From the NCBI GenBank assembly GCA_019454045.1, contig SKCR01021386.1, positions 153,893-217,892 on the forward strand: a stretch of 64,000 bases of DNA, in the 5' to 3' direction. The notes under the pieces were generated by a model. It had not been told where the DNA came from. It saw only the letters and a list, made by a program, of their open reading frames with translations, and did not search any database. Shown here in pieces: positions 45,142 to 57,523 of this stretch; the first letter of the stretch is position 1; each line of letters begins with the position of its first letter. A program made the translations under genes and the position numbers. The DNA is from Zanthoxylum bungeanum. Its lineage: Eukaryota; Streptophyta; Magnoliopsida; Sapindales; Rutaceae.

Positions 45142-45425
45142 GACGACATGTCGTCCGCTTGTTCGGTGGCAGTATGACATGTCGTTTCTATGTTAAACAA
45201 ACAGACGACTTGTCGTCTATCTTTTATTCGGATGACATGTCGGTTAAATATATTATTCGCGTACGACGTGTCGTACAATATTCGGACGACTTGTCGTCCT
45301 CTTCTCTTAATAGCGGATGACATGTAGTTTGGAAACGTGGCAAACGTACGACATGTCGTACATAATCCGGACGACTTGTCGTCCTCTTCTCTAAAGACCG
45401 GATGACATGTAGTACATGTCTTATG
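45142..45425. repeat. array of GAC-GAC palindromes in copia-B leader
   Basis: About ten boxes of the form RYGACATGTCGT or ACGACTTGTCGTC recur every 20-45 bp, for example GACGACATGTCGTC at 45142-45155, TACGACGTGTCGTA, TACGACATGTCGTAC and several GGACGACTTGTCGTCC. Each is a self-complementary 12-16-mer. The array lies between the PBS and gag on the minus strand. A minus-strand frame (45455-45105) crosses it but has no domain. Confidence 0.75.
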
Positions 45426-45728
45426 GGAGTGTTTTTCTGGGAAAAACAGATTCAACTAGCCAACTTCTAGGGTCTATATCTTTCTCAATTTTAATCCAAA
45501 TTAAGCAAATGATATACCAAATTGAATATCTCATGACCTAGTTTTCAAAAAAATATTTGAACATGCGATTATCAATTTTCTACAGAGTGTTATTATGGCC
45601 CAAAGTTGGAAGAAAATCATTTTGTAAAAATAAAAAACAGAATGATTTTTTTTTTTTTTTACAACTTTCATGCATGTTCATCAGATCATGTAATTTTTGT
45701 GTAATCCAACTAGAATACATGTATTTAA

Positions 45729-45741
45729 GCTACTGATACCA
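45729..45741 (-). promoter_or_regulatory. copia-B primer-binding site (initiator tRNA-Met)
   Basis: Minus-strand TGGTATCAGTAGC lies one base inside the 5' LTR and matches the standard plant copia primer site TGGTATCAGAGC closely. Confidence 0.85.
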
Positions 45742-45742
45742 A

Positions 45743-46220
45743 TGTTAGGAAACATAATATCTAATATATTTACATGTTTGTCATCTTAGGATCTAACCAC
45801 ACATGTATTACTAGTCCTAGATTTATTTACATGCTAATTGAAATAAACCTATATTAACCACAACACAATTGCATACTTTTTAATCTTGTAGAGACCTCTT
45901 AATCAAACTTAATTGATTGATTAACTCAATAAGCAAATGGTCTTATTTATAAGAGGGAAATCAAGTCATTATGTAATCACATGCATTGATTACTATTAAT
46001 GACATTTTCTAACCCTTCCAAAAATGTTATCATCATGGGTGTACCATATGTTCCCCACTTAACATTTTACTAATTGTTGTTACTTAACAACTCTTGTTAT
46101 TACTTAATTATTTGATTAACAACTCTTGTTGTTTACTTAATAATGATATGATTACTAATTGTTGTTATTTAACAACATCAAATAATTTACTTAATAATTT
46201 CCAATTAACATAATCCAACA
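45743..46220 (-). mobile_element. copia-B 5' LTR
   Basis: Plus-strand TGTTAGGAAACATAATA to AATCCAACA, 478 bp. It is paired with 38300-38767 and flanked by target duplication CATGT. Total element length is 7.9 kb, with domain order gag, protease, integrase, reverse transcriptase, RNase H. Confidence 0.88.
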
Positions 46221-46225
46221 CATGT

Positions 46226-47126
46226 TTTGAATGAATTTTTGTTATAAAAATAAATGTTCAATTGAGAGTTACAAGTTTTATTTGTATGAAGATGATACGA
46301 GTTTTATTAGAGAGTTACAATTTGACACCTCATCTCAAAATAGGAAGATACAATACCAAATTTTTGTTTATAAGGTATTATGTTGTGAAGTGAGTTTGGA
46401 CTCCAATTGGTACCCAATTTTATGGAAGGGTGAGGAACTAGATCAAAGTTGATTCTCCCCACACAGACGCCGCCGTCGGTGATCGGGTGTGTATATAATC
46501 TTTTTAGAGAAAATATTTTTAAAAAAAATAATAAACGGTAACAGTTTTGCCCTTTAATCTTCTATAACATGTAACAATTTTTCCTTAAATTTTCTATCAC
46601 GTTTTTTTATTAAATGTCCAACGTTCATAACTTAATTTTTAAAACATTTGGCCATTATATCATCAATTTAATGCTTAAAAGGTTTTGAAAAAAAAAATTT
46701 ATATACTGAGATTGATTTTCTATTTTGGAAACAATGGAACTAAAACAAAAACGAGGGCAAATAAAAAAACGAGAGCAAACTGTTTGTTTTAAATTGATAG
46801 CAAAATAGAAAAGAAATCGAGAGCAAATATTTTTTTTCAAATATTTTCAAGGACGATAATCTCACTGCTGTTTCTACAGATTCCGAGCAGTTATTTTTTT
46901 GGGGTGTGAGTATTTCAATCGGCCTTCAGTACTAACCGATTGAGACAGTGTTTATCTGGGCTGTTTTATCCCGGGGACGTCGGGGCCGATTACTGCTAGT
47001 ACAAATTTCTGGACAGAGCCGCGTCACGTCTTAAAGAGAACAACCTAATCCGCGACTCAACCCAGTCTCAATTTTATTTTTTCTGCTGAACAGTAATATT
47101 ATTCTGACTTACAATCTGTTTCTACA
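46226..47126 (+). repeat. family X LTR-like repeat, main piece
   Basis: It continues 38253-38299 after copia-B and ends CTGTTTCTACA at 47126. Landmarks shared with 53748 and 57524 are GAGTTACAAGTTTTATTTGT, GTGTGTATATA plus TCTTTTTAGAG, CTGTTTCTACAGATTC, GGGCTGTTTTATCC and CGCGACTCAACCCAGT. The joined copy is about 950 bp, the fullest of the three. There is no coding capacity. Confidence 0.65.
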
Positions 47127-48900
47127 CATTGAGCAGATTAAACATGAAAAGAAACATCATCTTATTGTTCCAATGTGAGAGGATTTGCATATCCCAAAGT
47201 CTTTCCAAATGTTTCTTTTTTACAAGTAGATGAGAATTTGTGAATTTTGAATCAGTAATTAAGATGGTTAGTATATAGATTATGTAATGAGAGGGTGTTT
47301 TATTATTATTATTTTTATTTATTTACTAGTTGAGTGTTGAAGGAAGGACACAATTTATTAATGCAAATTGAAGTATAATGTTACTTCTATTACCTCTACT
47401 ACTATTTTTAAAAACTACTAATATAATTAGTTGTCAAATATAGAACATTTATGTAAAAGTTCACTAAATTTCCTCACTAAACAAATCTTATTTTATTAAT
47501 TTTTTCCCAATGGAAAAAAATCATAAATTTTTATCCTTACTGCAATGAATAATTTTTTGGTATTATTATTATATAAGTATCAGGCGGTCACTGTTCGGGC
47601 AACCTATTAACTGCCCTGACACTATTGGGGCTGACCTGGGAAGTCCCCATAAGTGTCACGTGGTTGGTTCGGTCAAAAACGTGTTTTGCGTCATTTTGTG
47701 GAAAAAACGGTTTTCGTAAAAATTTCGCAATGTTTCAACCTTATTTACGTTGATATTTGATATTGAATAAATATCTTTAGGTGAAATATGAATAAATTAT
47801 TCATATTAGAAATTGAATAATTTATTCGGTATTTTGAAAAAATTTTAAATTACTATTTCGTCCGGACCGCAATTTCGCTGCGCCCATCGCCCAAAACCCC
47901 AACATCTCAGGCTCTCGCTTTTTTGGCCCGATTTTTTTTTTTTTTTTACAATTTTTACAAAATTAGTAATAAGCCAAATCTTTTACTAATATATATATAT
48001 AGTATCAATTCTTTAAAGACATATACATCAACTTAAGAATAAAAAATCTATTAATTAATTAATATTTTTATTATTTATTTATTTTTTGACTGTGTCAGGG
48101 TTTTTTGATGCGGGCTTGGCTCTACTTGGTTTTTTGATGCAGTTTTTTTGTGATAAGATTGCCATGTGGAAACTAACAAGCTGTGACTCTGAGAGATCAT
48201 TTGCATAACCACCAAGCTTTAGGAAGTTGTCCAGATCAAAGTTGCATCATTCACCTTGTTCTGTTTTTCATGTTAGGTTCCTAGAGGGTGTGGTTTGATG
48301 TATAAGATTCGGGATTTGATTTCGGATCTTAAGTTTGAATTCATAAAATATATTTCTTATAAAAATTTGAGGCTGTCGAAAATTTTATCTGATTCGTTTA
48401 AGTTCAGATCCGATAATTTAACAGCGAAATTTTCAATATTTAAAAAAAAAAAAAAGTGTTTCGGGCTGGCATGAGAATGACTGCATAATAATTATAAATT
48501 CTAAATCAATTATTAGAAGTTATTGATCTTGATCTTCTTCAACGTTTACTCTGCCCACTTGGTAGGAAAATTCCAATGAAAGCAAATGAAATATCCTTGG
48601 TCAATGTCACATCACATCAATAAGGCAGTTAGAAAATTGATCGAGTGATAAAAATTAATTTTCATAAAAAATAATAGATATCCATATATAAATTAAAATT
48701 ATCTTATTAAAAAATTAAAATTTATTATTTTATAAAAACATATATTTTCGGATTAAAATTAGCCGACTGCCCCCACTTGTATCTAAATAGCTCCGCCCCG
48801 CATCACATCATACATCATACTAAGAAATAGTAAGAGACAAGAAAGATTCTTCTTGGATTGGAAAGCTCCATTGTTCTTGTTCAATGTTTATCTTAAGCAC
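47127..48900. other. intergenic region upstream of HIR
   Basis: No gene is seen. 47571-47700 has a GC-richer patch (GGGCTGACCTGGGAAGTCCCC, and CACGTGG near 47657) that looks like a small old repeat. A SINE-like unit lies at 48283-48390. The remainder is AT-rich. Confidence 0.4.
48283..48390 (+). mobile_element. SINE-like unit, copy 1
   Basis: AGAGGGTGTGGTTTGATGTA and AGTTTGAATTCATAAA resemble pol III A and B boxes at about 40-bp spacing. The sequence aligns over about 105 bp with the reverse complement of 58555-58666, down to the tail GTCGAAAATTTTATC. Confidence 0.4.
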
Positions 48901-49039
48901 CCATTTAAATAATTGAACTTAATATTCATTGGTCACTACAGCTAATCCATTTCCATTTGACTTTTGTGCACCCTGCATTATAATTGGCTCTTCTTGTTCC
49001 TTGTTCTCTAGGCTAGCTTCTTGTTCCATTTCTTCATTG

Positions 49040-49149
49040 GTATGTGAATCTCTCTCTCTCTCTCTCACAAGTTTCTTTGATTATTACTGGGAAGCAATGG
49101 CAAATCAAATTGTGTTTTTTTTGTTTCTTTCTTTCTTTTGCTTATCCAG
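49040..49149 (+). other. probable 5'-UTR intron of HIR
   Basis: CTTCATTG is followed by GTATGTGAATC, a (CT)n run and an acceptor TTATCCAG at 49149, 31 bp before the HIR start codon. Leader introns of this size are common in plant genes. Confidence 0.45.
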
Positions 49150-49180
49150 TGAAGATTAAAGAGTGATTGAGATTAGAGAA

Positions 49181-50387
49181 ATGGGGAATCTGTTATGTTG
49201 TGTACAAGTTGATCAGTCTACAGTTGTTATCAGAGAGAGATTTGGCAAGTTTGATGAAGTTCTTGAGCCCGGATGCCATTGGTTACCTTGGTGTCTAGGA
49301 AGTCAGGTTGCCGGCAATCTCTCACTCAGGCTGCAACAGTTGGATGTGCGCTGTGAGACCAAGACAAAGGTTAGTTTATTAACTTGCTATTCAGAATTCA
49401 GAATTCACAGTGATCAATCAAGTTGATCTGATCTGATCTGCGGCTTTGCAGGATAATGTATTTGTCAATGTCGTGGCCTCTGTCCAGTACCGCGCCCTGG
49501 CTGAAAAGGCGAGCGATGCTTTCTACAAACTTAGCAACACCAGAACCCAGATTCAAGCATATGTGTTTGATGGTATGACAGATAAAGAGTAGCTTAAAAT
49601 TTGATTAGGATATGCATATGCAGGTTAATTTGCTAACTTACATGTGATTGAATCAATTAGTGATCAGGGCATTTGTTCCAAAGCTAAATTTGGATGATAC
49701 CTTTGAGCAGAAGAATGATATTGCAAAGGCTGTTGAAGAAGAGCTTGAAAAGGTAGTTAGGTACAGAATCATAAGATTTCTTGATCTTCAAGTTAATGTA
49801 AACTTATGGCTTCGTTGTGAATTTACAGGCTATGTCTGCATATGGGTATGAGATTGTCCAGACACTTATTGTAGATATAGAACCAGACGTGCACGTCAAA
49901 CGGGCAATGAACGAAATCAATGCTGGTGAGTACTGAGAAATCTAGCTTTGTCGATGCCATTTTCTTTGAAATGAAGTCGATTTTGTTTTTTAATTTGGTC
50001 TCACCAAGTTGAGTTCCGGCAGCTGCAAGGCTGAGGGTAGCGGCCAACGAGAAAGCAGAAGCAGAGAAGATTGTGCAGATAAAGCGAGCGGAGGGAGAAG
50101 CGGAGTCCAAGTATCTAGCCGGAGTTGGAATTGCGCGGCAGCGCCAGGCAATTGTTGATGGTCTGAGAGACAGCGTCCTTGGCTTCTCAGAGAATGTTCC
50201 AGGAACTAGTGCTAAAGATATCTTAGACATGGTTCTTATCACTCAGTATTTTGACACCATGAAGGAAATCGGCTCTTCCTCTAAAAGCACATCAGTCTTT
50301 ATTCCTCATGGACCTGGAGCTGTTTCAGATATTTCTACACAGATTCGAAATGGACTGCTTCAGGCATCCTCTCACCAGCAGATATAA
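49181..50387 (+). CDS. HIR: hypersensitive-induced response (HIR) protein, SPFH/prohibitin family
   Basis: Exons 49181-49369, 49452-49572, 49661-49752, 49829-49925 and 50023-50387 join in frame to 287 codons, the usual HIR length. The product starts [20 protein letters not shown]; Gly2 and Cys6/Cys7 suit myristoylation and palmitoylation, anchoring HIR oligomers in plasma-membrane microdomains where they support cell-death and defence signalling. The SPFH/Band 7 domain fills most of the protein ([36 protein letters not shown]). A charged coiled coil follows ([20 protein letters not shown]) and then [20 protein letters not shown] near the end. All introns are GT-AG and short, and no lesion is seen. 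It is convergent with VDAC, with stop codons about 920 bp apart. Confidence 0.93.
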
Positions 50388-51310
50388 AAACATCCTCATG
50401 TCTTTTGCAAATGTGTGCAACTAAGCTTCTGTGATATAGCCTGCAAAATTTTCAAAGGAATTCTTGAAAACAGTACTAAAAATTACTAAAATAAAAATTT
50501 GGATCGAGCGCTGAATTATGTTAATTTTTTTATAATATTCTGTCACACTTGCATTAATAGCAATGAATGGTTAAGATTTAATTACATATAAATTTTATTC
50601 AACTGTGCCCAAATCAAATATGGGCAGTTCTTGGAAGTAAGTTTGGATCCTAGTTGAACTGCTGTTGTAAATAGGTGATGAATCATGAATCATAAAATCA
50701 ATATGAAGATTGGAAACTGCAGCATGCAACATCTCACCTGGATATGGTCAATATCCAATGCTAATGGCCCCTAAAGACTAAAAGACAAACCTTATCCTTT
50801 ATTGTCTCTGTATTCTGAATGAGGACAAACATGATACTAGAGACAGATTCACAATTCACAAAGCCAGCCAACCTATGGAAAATATGGCTCAGGGGGTCAT
50901 TATCAATAAAAAAGATCAGATAGATGAAATAACAACCAATCAAATTACAAAACCATGAGATAATAGCAGCACATCTCCACAGGTCCAATTGAATTTAATA
51001 ATTGGGAATTTCAAATCCAAAATGAGCATCCAAGTTATCATTCAATATATGCAGAGTCAAAGCAAAAGACATGCCATAATATGATTGGAAAAAAAAAAAA
51101 ATCTCCAAGTCAAAACTCTCAAAATAACAGGCTGACTGACACCTAAGTTAAAAGGATGATTGGAAATTGTAAAAACCCTCAAAAGCTATGACACAGGTTT
51201 AAGATCCTTCCAATCTTATTTTACAATTCAAAACCTCTGAGAGAAAGAACACATTGCCACATTCTCTACCCATTCAGTTCTCCACCATGTTCAGCTAAAT
51301 TCTCTCTCAA
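50388..51310. other. convergent intergenic space, HIR and VDAC 3' ends
   Basis: This is 3' flanking DNA of both genes. Short A-rich and AATAAAA-like signals occur on both strands (for example near 50489). No other feature was recognised. Confidence 0.5.
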
Positions 51311-53349
51311 CTATGGCTTAAGAGCTAATGCCAGTCCAAACTTGGCACTTTTCTCAATGGCCTTGGTGTCTACCTCGCCCGAAAGGGTGAACAATGACTT
51401 TGGCCGCCACTCATGCTGGATGAGAGCGCTTGCAATGCCAGTATTGTTCACTCGTGCCTTCAATGTGGTCAATGGATCTAATATGTGCTGAGTCCCAACA
51501 GTGATGGTATTCTCATTGGTTGAGAAGCTATGCGCTACTTCTGCACCAACAGCAGTCAAGGGATTCACAGCGTGGTAGTAGGATGCAGCAAGGGAATCCC
51601 CCTTGTTGTTCCTGTGCAATACAAAAATGGAAGTATTAGTTTATTAAAACAAATCGGTTCCCCATATCCAGCAAAAACAAGTAACAATAAGAACAAACTT
51701 GAAAACACTGAGTAAACGGTAGGGGGTTCTAATATTGTTCTTCAAATACCAAATACAGCAAATCATGCTTCAGAACTGGATACCCGCAATAGAACACATG
51801 CACACGGAGAGTGCAAGACAAAGTACTCACAAAGTCAATGAAGCAATAAGGTCTGCATTGCTGATGCTCAAACCAGCATTGCATTTTGTGAGGTCCCCAG
51901 ATTTGGAATCAAATGACAGATCAGTGCCAAGCGAAAGAACATTAGTACCAACCACACCCGAGAAATTAACAACAGGGTTTGCAGTCAAACCAACACTTGT
52001 GCTTATCCCCGCATAATTATGCAAATACTGGAGTTCAATCTGTAACACAATTATGAAACAATAAGATAAATCAACCAATATTATTAAATATAAGTATATT
52101 TTCATTGATTAATCGAATTTTCAGCATGAAGAACTAGAGTAGAGGATGTTAAATTACTTACCTTGCCAGACCTTTGATCCGGAACTTTGAAGCTGAGAAT
52201 TGTTTTCAGCCCAGGAGCGGGTTCATCAATCGTGATAGTGGTAAAAAGCTGTATTCAATACAGAATTTCAGTAGACCATAAGGAATTTTCAGTACAACGG
52301 AAAATATTTTAAAAGACAATATGAAAGATAAACAGTAAAATGAGATAGAATGAAAGATTTAAACTTTCGAAATGAGAAAGTATGACACTATAACTCCAAT
52401 AAAAAACATTACATTGGAAGCAGTGTCCACTTTGAGATCAGTTGTGATATTCTTGTTCTTCAATTGGGTATTAACATCAGCTAGAAACAGCTCACCCTTC
52501 TTTGTTGCGGATGATGTAATGGCCTACACAAAGATAAAAAAGAAAAAAATCAGGTTTTAAATCATAAAACCTAATGAAAAAGTAATATATATATATAAAC
52601 CCTCAAATTAATGACACTTTGTGACACCAAAGACAGAAAAATTTGGAAGCACACTGTACTAAGTACTAACTACAATAATAACAGACAAGTAAAATGCATA
52701 AAGGCTAAACAAAATTTATGATAATAAAATGGAAAATAGAAAAGCCAATACCACATATGACCATGCTTATAGAACAAAGAATCATTGCAAGATTTTGACT
52801 TTAATGAGATTACAAATAAACCTTAACAACATCATCCTTACAAGACATTAGAAAAGTTTAATCAGCAAAATTTATCATCAATTTACTATGCAGCTAGGCA
52901 AATTTCTCTAAAGATGCATTTGGCTTTATCAGATTCCCCATGCAAAAGCACTAAAGCCAACTACTATTTCAATATTTCTAAACATAAATGCTGCAAGTTA
53001 AAGTCTTTAAGCAACAAATGAAGTTCACACACACAAATGAATCTAAAACAAAAGCAATAACACAAAATAACAAATAAAAAATAAAAACTTACAACTCCAG
53101 TTGAAGAGTAGGTAGTGATAGTGAACTTGTGGTCACCCTGATAATCCTTGTACAAAAGATCTACAACTCACATTTTAAAAAAAAAAACCCAAAAAAAAAA
53201 AATAATAAAAAAAAACCAATTACATAATCTTTGAGTGAATGAGCAAAGACCCATAGATTTTATTATTTTTAAAAAAAAAAAAAAAAAGAAATAAATGTAC
53301 CTCTGGCTTTTTTGCCAATATCAGTGTAGAGACCAGGACCTTTTCCCAT
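51311..53349 (-). CDS. VDAC: mitochondrial outer-membrane porin (VDAC)
   Basis: Exons on the minus strand, 5' to 3': 53301-53349, 53093-53160, 52413-52523, 52162-52248, 51831-52039, 51311-51611. They total 825 bp, 274 residues, the normal size of this 19-strand beta-barrel. The start [20 protein letters not shown] is typical, with the N-terminal helix. Further landmarks are [41 protein letters not shown] (porin signature region) and the C-terminus [12 protein letters not shown]. The protein passes ATP, ADP and small ions through the mitochondrial outer membrane. All introns are GT-AG and all frames are intact. Confidence 0.95.
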
Positions 53350-53747
53350 GATTGAATGTGAAGAAGTAATAGAGAGGGAGGGACCCAAATCAATAAAGAG
53401 AGATGTGGGTTTTGCCGTTTTGGGTCTGGAGGAGATGTTCAATATTTAACGGCCACAGAAAACCTAATTTCACTTTTTTATTTTTTTTAAGGTTCTTTTT
53501 CTTATTTCTCAATAAAAACTAGCCGTTGGATCTGGAGGATTTTGGTGTCTTTGTGATTTGGCCATTGATTTAAGTACTTTTTTATTTTAAATTTAGGATT
53601 TTACAAAATTAAAGTTGAAATTAACTTGAAAAATGACCATTAAACTTAAAATTATACATAAATTTGAAATATTTCATACTCAATATTAAAAATTAATGAT
53701 CATTATTTCAATTTCAATATTTCGATTACTATACTATAGATGCCTTG
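53350..53747. promoter_or_regulatory. VDAC upstream region
   Basis: About 400 bp between the VDAC start codon and the solo LTR at 53748. It probably holds the VDAC promoter and leader. No clear TATA box was seen, and CAAT-like motifs were not distinctive. Confidence 0.3.
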
Positions 53748-54291
53748 TGTTGTAAATGTGAATTTAATAAGGGAGAGTTACATGTTTTAATTTTGAAAAA
53801 AATTATTACAAAATTTATTGGGGAGTTATAAGTTTTGTTTGTACGGAAATGTTACAAGTTTTTGTTTTGTTAGGGAGTTATACTTTAGCTTTGGCATCTC
53901 ATCCCATAATGGAAAGACACAACATCAAACTATTGTTAATAAGGTTTTAAGTTGTGAAATGGGTTTGGGCCCCAATGGGTATCCACTTTTGTGGAAGGAT
54001 GGGGAGTTAGGCCAAAATTGGTTCTCCACATGCGCGCGAAAGCTGCTGCCGTCCGTCGATCGGTGCGGATGTGTATATATATATATATCTTTTTGGAGAA
54101 AAATAGTTTAAAGATATATATATTTTTGTAACACGTTTTAAATATTTTGTAATACGTTTTATATATATATTTGTAACACGTTTAAAGAAAATTAATTTAG
54201 AACGACCTAGTTCGCGACTCAACCCAACTTCGATTTTATTTTCCTGGTGAACGCTCGGTAATATTGTTCTGACTTACAATCTGTTTCTACA
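53748..54291 (+). mobile_element. family X solo LTR, 544 bp
   Basis: TGTTGTAAATGTGAATTTAA to CTGTTTCTACA is flanked by exact CCTTG repeats (53743-53747 and 54292-54296). TG...CA ends and a 5-bp duplication identify family X as LTRs. This copy lacks the central part present at 46226 and 57524. Confidence 0.78.
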
Positions 54292-54325
54292 CCTTGTATT
54301 TAAAAGTAATAATGGCACAAACAGG

Positions 54326-54917
54326 TAAGAGTGGCAATTTGGGTCATGATTCGTTTATTCGTTCGATTCGATTCGCTTTAAAGCGAATACGGGTTTGAAA
54401 AAATGGATTCGTTTAATAAATGGGTCGATTCGATTCGATTCGCTTTAAAGCGAATACGGGTTTGAAAAAATGGATTCGTTTAATAAATGAGTCGATTCGA
54501 TTCGATTCGTTTATTAAACGAATCGAATACGAATTAAGCTCATGGATTCGTTTATTCGTTTATGATTCGTTTATTATTTTCTTTTACTATTTATTATTAT
54601 TTTTCAATTAAAATTCGAGAAATTATGACTAATTATCATAGAAAAATAATATTTTCGATATTTGATGAGGTATTTTTAATAAATATATTAATTACATATT
54701 TTATATGTATATATTTATGAAGAATTAATGTAAATCAACTATGATAAATTATGATATTAAATAATATCATGACTAAACGAATATTCGTATTCGATTCGTT
54801 TATCCTGATATTAGGATTCGTTTAATAAACGAATTGAATACGAATCCATCACATTTCGATTCGATTCGTTTATGATTCGATACAAATTCAATTCGTTGAT
54901 TCGTTTTGCCACCCCTA
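54326..54917. mobile_element. hAT-type MITE, 592 bp
   Basis: The ends TAAGAGTGGCAA and (reverse complement) TAGGGGTGGCAA form the TIR. The exact 8-bp duplication CAAACAGG lies at 54318-54325 and 54918-54925. The ends are packed with TTCGATTCG repeats, and two near-identical sub-repeats (CGCTTTAAAGCGAATACGGG) start near 54371 and 54438. Confidence 0.85.
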
Positions 54918-55167
54918 CAAACAGGTACACAATTTGGATGACAATGACACCTCAAATTTGGAACAACTTAGAAGATTTCATTTGATATGCTTGTAATTTT
55001 CTTTGTAGATACATTTACAAGTCCTAGTATTACATTCAAATGTTAAAGAAATTTGAATAAACTAAACAAGATTTCAACTCAGTACATATATAACACCATC
55101 ATGGCTCTTTCTTAAGGCTGCATAAATCACTTCTTTCAAAGTTATGTTGCATAATTCCTGCAGAATT

Positions 55168-56655
55168 TTACAGTGCTAACAGGAAGTAGTAGGCCAATGT
55201 TATTGGCAAAGTTATGATCAAGCCAAAAGATACCCTGAAACCAAAACAAAAATGGATCTCAAAAATCTATTTGCCATGTATAAAGATTAGAAGTAAAGAG
55301 ACATTGAAGCATAAATTACCCAGTACTCAACATATCCGGATGAACATTATACTCTTTCGCGAAAACAAATGGCACGATTCCTTGAGGTAGAGCTGCCTGC
55401 AGAAGCAGAAACACAGTTTTTTTTAAGCCTAAAATCGCGCTGTTAGATTGAAGAAAATTGAGTTCTGTATATGCACCTGTAGAAATGCAATTTTGAACAA
55501 TGTGCCTCTTAGTCCAATGGCCAAAGATGATGCTGCCATTAAGGCAGGCCCTATAATGAACTTCATTGCCATGGCAACTGCTGCCATTCTTGTGCCACAC
55601 GCTATTATGCTAGGTCGCGATGCCATAAAAAGACCTGTAAGATGAGCTTTCTTTTATCATTATTCATGTTAGAAGTTAAGAGAATGGTTATGAATATTGC
55701 TTAATGATACCTAAGCTGAACATTGCCATGCCAAGTCCTCCATTTGACAATATCAGTATTGATTGATCTATAATTTCTGGCAATTTTACTCCCCACCTGC
55801 AACAGATTCACAATCTCTATAACCAAAAATATCAAAATGAAGTAAATAAATGTGAGATGTGTGTGTGTGTGTTGTAGAAACTTGCCTGAACTGTATGCTT
55901 GCCCAAATTAGACCCAACAAAGTTGCATGTGTATTGGGATTAGTCATAAGCTTTCTCCCCACTGTCAATAGAATTCTGATAGATTTTACTTTCATTGCTG
56001 TTCTGTTTTGTGCTTCCTCTCCTCCCTCTTTGGCTTGTGATTCTTGCGGCGCCTGCAGTTCCTCTTACAAAAGAAACATGTACACAATACAATTTTGAGA
56101 CTTCATGTCAGAAGTTTTACAAGAAACTTTAACTCATGCATTCATACCTGTGGGTTCTGGATTTGGTGTGACAGAATTCGCCTTCGCGGCATTAAGCTCA
56201 AAGAGGAATAACAATAGATTGTACCAAATTAGACTCTGTAACACAACTATCTGTGCAAGGAGCAATGCTGCTTCTTCGCCGTACATAGCCTTCAACAATG
56301 GAATCCCAAGGATCAAAGAGTTAGGCAGAGTTGAAAGAGAGAGGCCAGTGATGATCCATCTCAAGCCGCCACGCGATCTGATTTTGGTGATAGCTGCTAA
56401 TGCTAAAAAGACTAGTAGTTTCTGAAGAAAGTCTGCATATATGAGTTTCAGGTTCATCTTATAAGGATTGTTTTTAGCAATCACTTGAAATGACAACAAT
56501 GGAATTGAAAATTTGGCCACAAATTTGTTTATGCCTGCACATTGATCTGGTGTAAAAATCTTCCACCATTTCACAGAAATGTAAGCTAATAACATAGCAA
56601 CATATAAGGGGACAGTGGCAGCAACAACATTATAAACATCAGTCAGAGAAATCAT
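55168..56655 (-). CDS. PIN5: PIN auxin efflux carrier, short-loop type (PIN5-like)
   Basis: Exons on the minus strand, 5' to 3': 56148-56655, 55886-56063, 55711-55796, 55477-55634, 55320-55396, 55168-55234; 1074 bp, 357 residues. The product begins [20 protein letters not shown], followed by [20 protein letters not shown] and NPY (NNPYKM), PIN family signatures. N- and C-terminal transmembrane bundles are separated by only about 45 polar residues (rich in E, Q and K), against roughly 300 in plasma-membrane PINs. Short-loop PINs usually sit in the ER and move auxin between cytosol and ER. The end is [20 protein letters not shown], then [11 protein letters not shown]. Exon 2 uses an AG|GCAAGT donor (GC-AG intron), and its acceptor (TGTAAG) is the only one that keeps frame. 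The start at 56655 is the first ATG of the family consensus. Confidence 0.9.
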
Positions 56656-57523
56656 ATTGGCAAACAAGTGATAGAAATAACAATTGCTGTGAAAATGGCA
56701 AACTACTGTTTCAGTTTCTTGTTCTGGTATTTTGCAACAGGAACCCTTTTATGCTGTAACATAAAAGAGAAAAATTTAATCCCTAGAATGACCTTAATGC
56801 ATACAAAATCATAATCTTTTGCATTATGTAAAATGGGGGTAATATTGTCATGTTGTTGAAAAGCTAGATTCTAACTTCCTTGTGGGTTATGTTCTCTGCA
56901 TGTTTAGTGGATTCTTTAGGCAAAGGTGAGCTAAATAGGCTGACACAATAATAGGCTTTAATTTCATAATCTCAATCTTAAAGAGCAAAATCTGATATCA
57001 TTTTCTTTATTTTGTTTTTTTGCATCCCAAGTTTTGACTATGGAGAAACACATTTATTTTTAGTGTCACTTAACTTTGCAGCTTTCTCTCCAATTTGGAA
57101 ACATAATCATGGAGTAATTGTTTGGAGTTATTCAGTTATTCTCTGGTACAACTAAGGCAATCGCGGAATAATTCTTTAATACAATGGAAATATGTATGAC
57201 GTAATATCACCAACTAATAAATAAAATACTTGTGTAATTTAGATAATATTTATTTAATAATTTCTTAATATATTAACACGAGTGATAATGTATTATTGAA
57301 AATTTTTCGCTAAAGATGATAAGCTCATTTCTATTTGGTCAAATTTCCTTGATGTCCATACAATTTGGTCTAATAAAAATATCCAAACACATATTTCCTC
57401 TCAATTCTTTATAATAATTTGATATTCTACTCCTAATCGGTTTTGATATGGACTGAATAAGAGAAATTTGATTCGTCTTGACTGTCAAATTTCATTTCTA
57501 GTTGTATTTTCATAAAAATATAT
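56656..57523. promoter_or_regulatory. PIN upstream region
   Basis: No other gene is visible. The region should contain the PIN promoter and leader. I could not single out a TATA box or auxin element with confidence. Confidence 0.3.

Noticed and set aside
45105..45455. 116-codon minus-strand frame over the palindrome array
   Set aside because: Its peptide repeats simply mirror the DNA palindromes; no domain and no start context.
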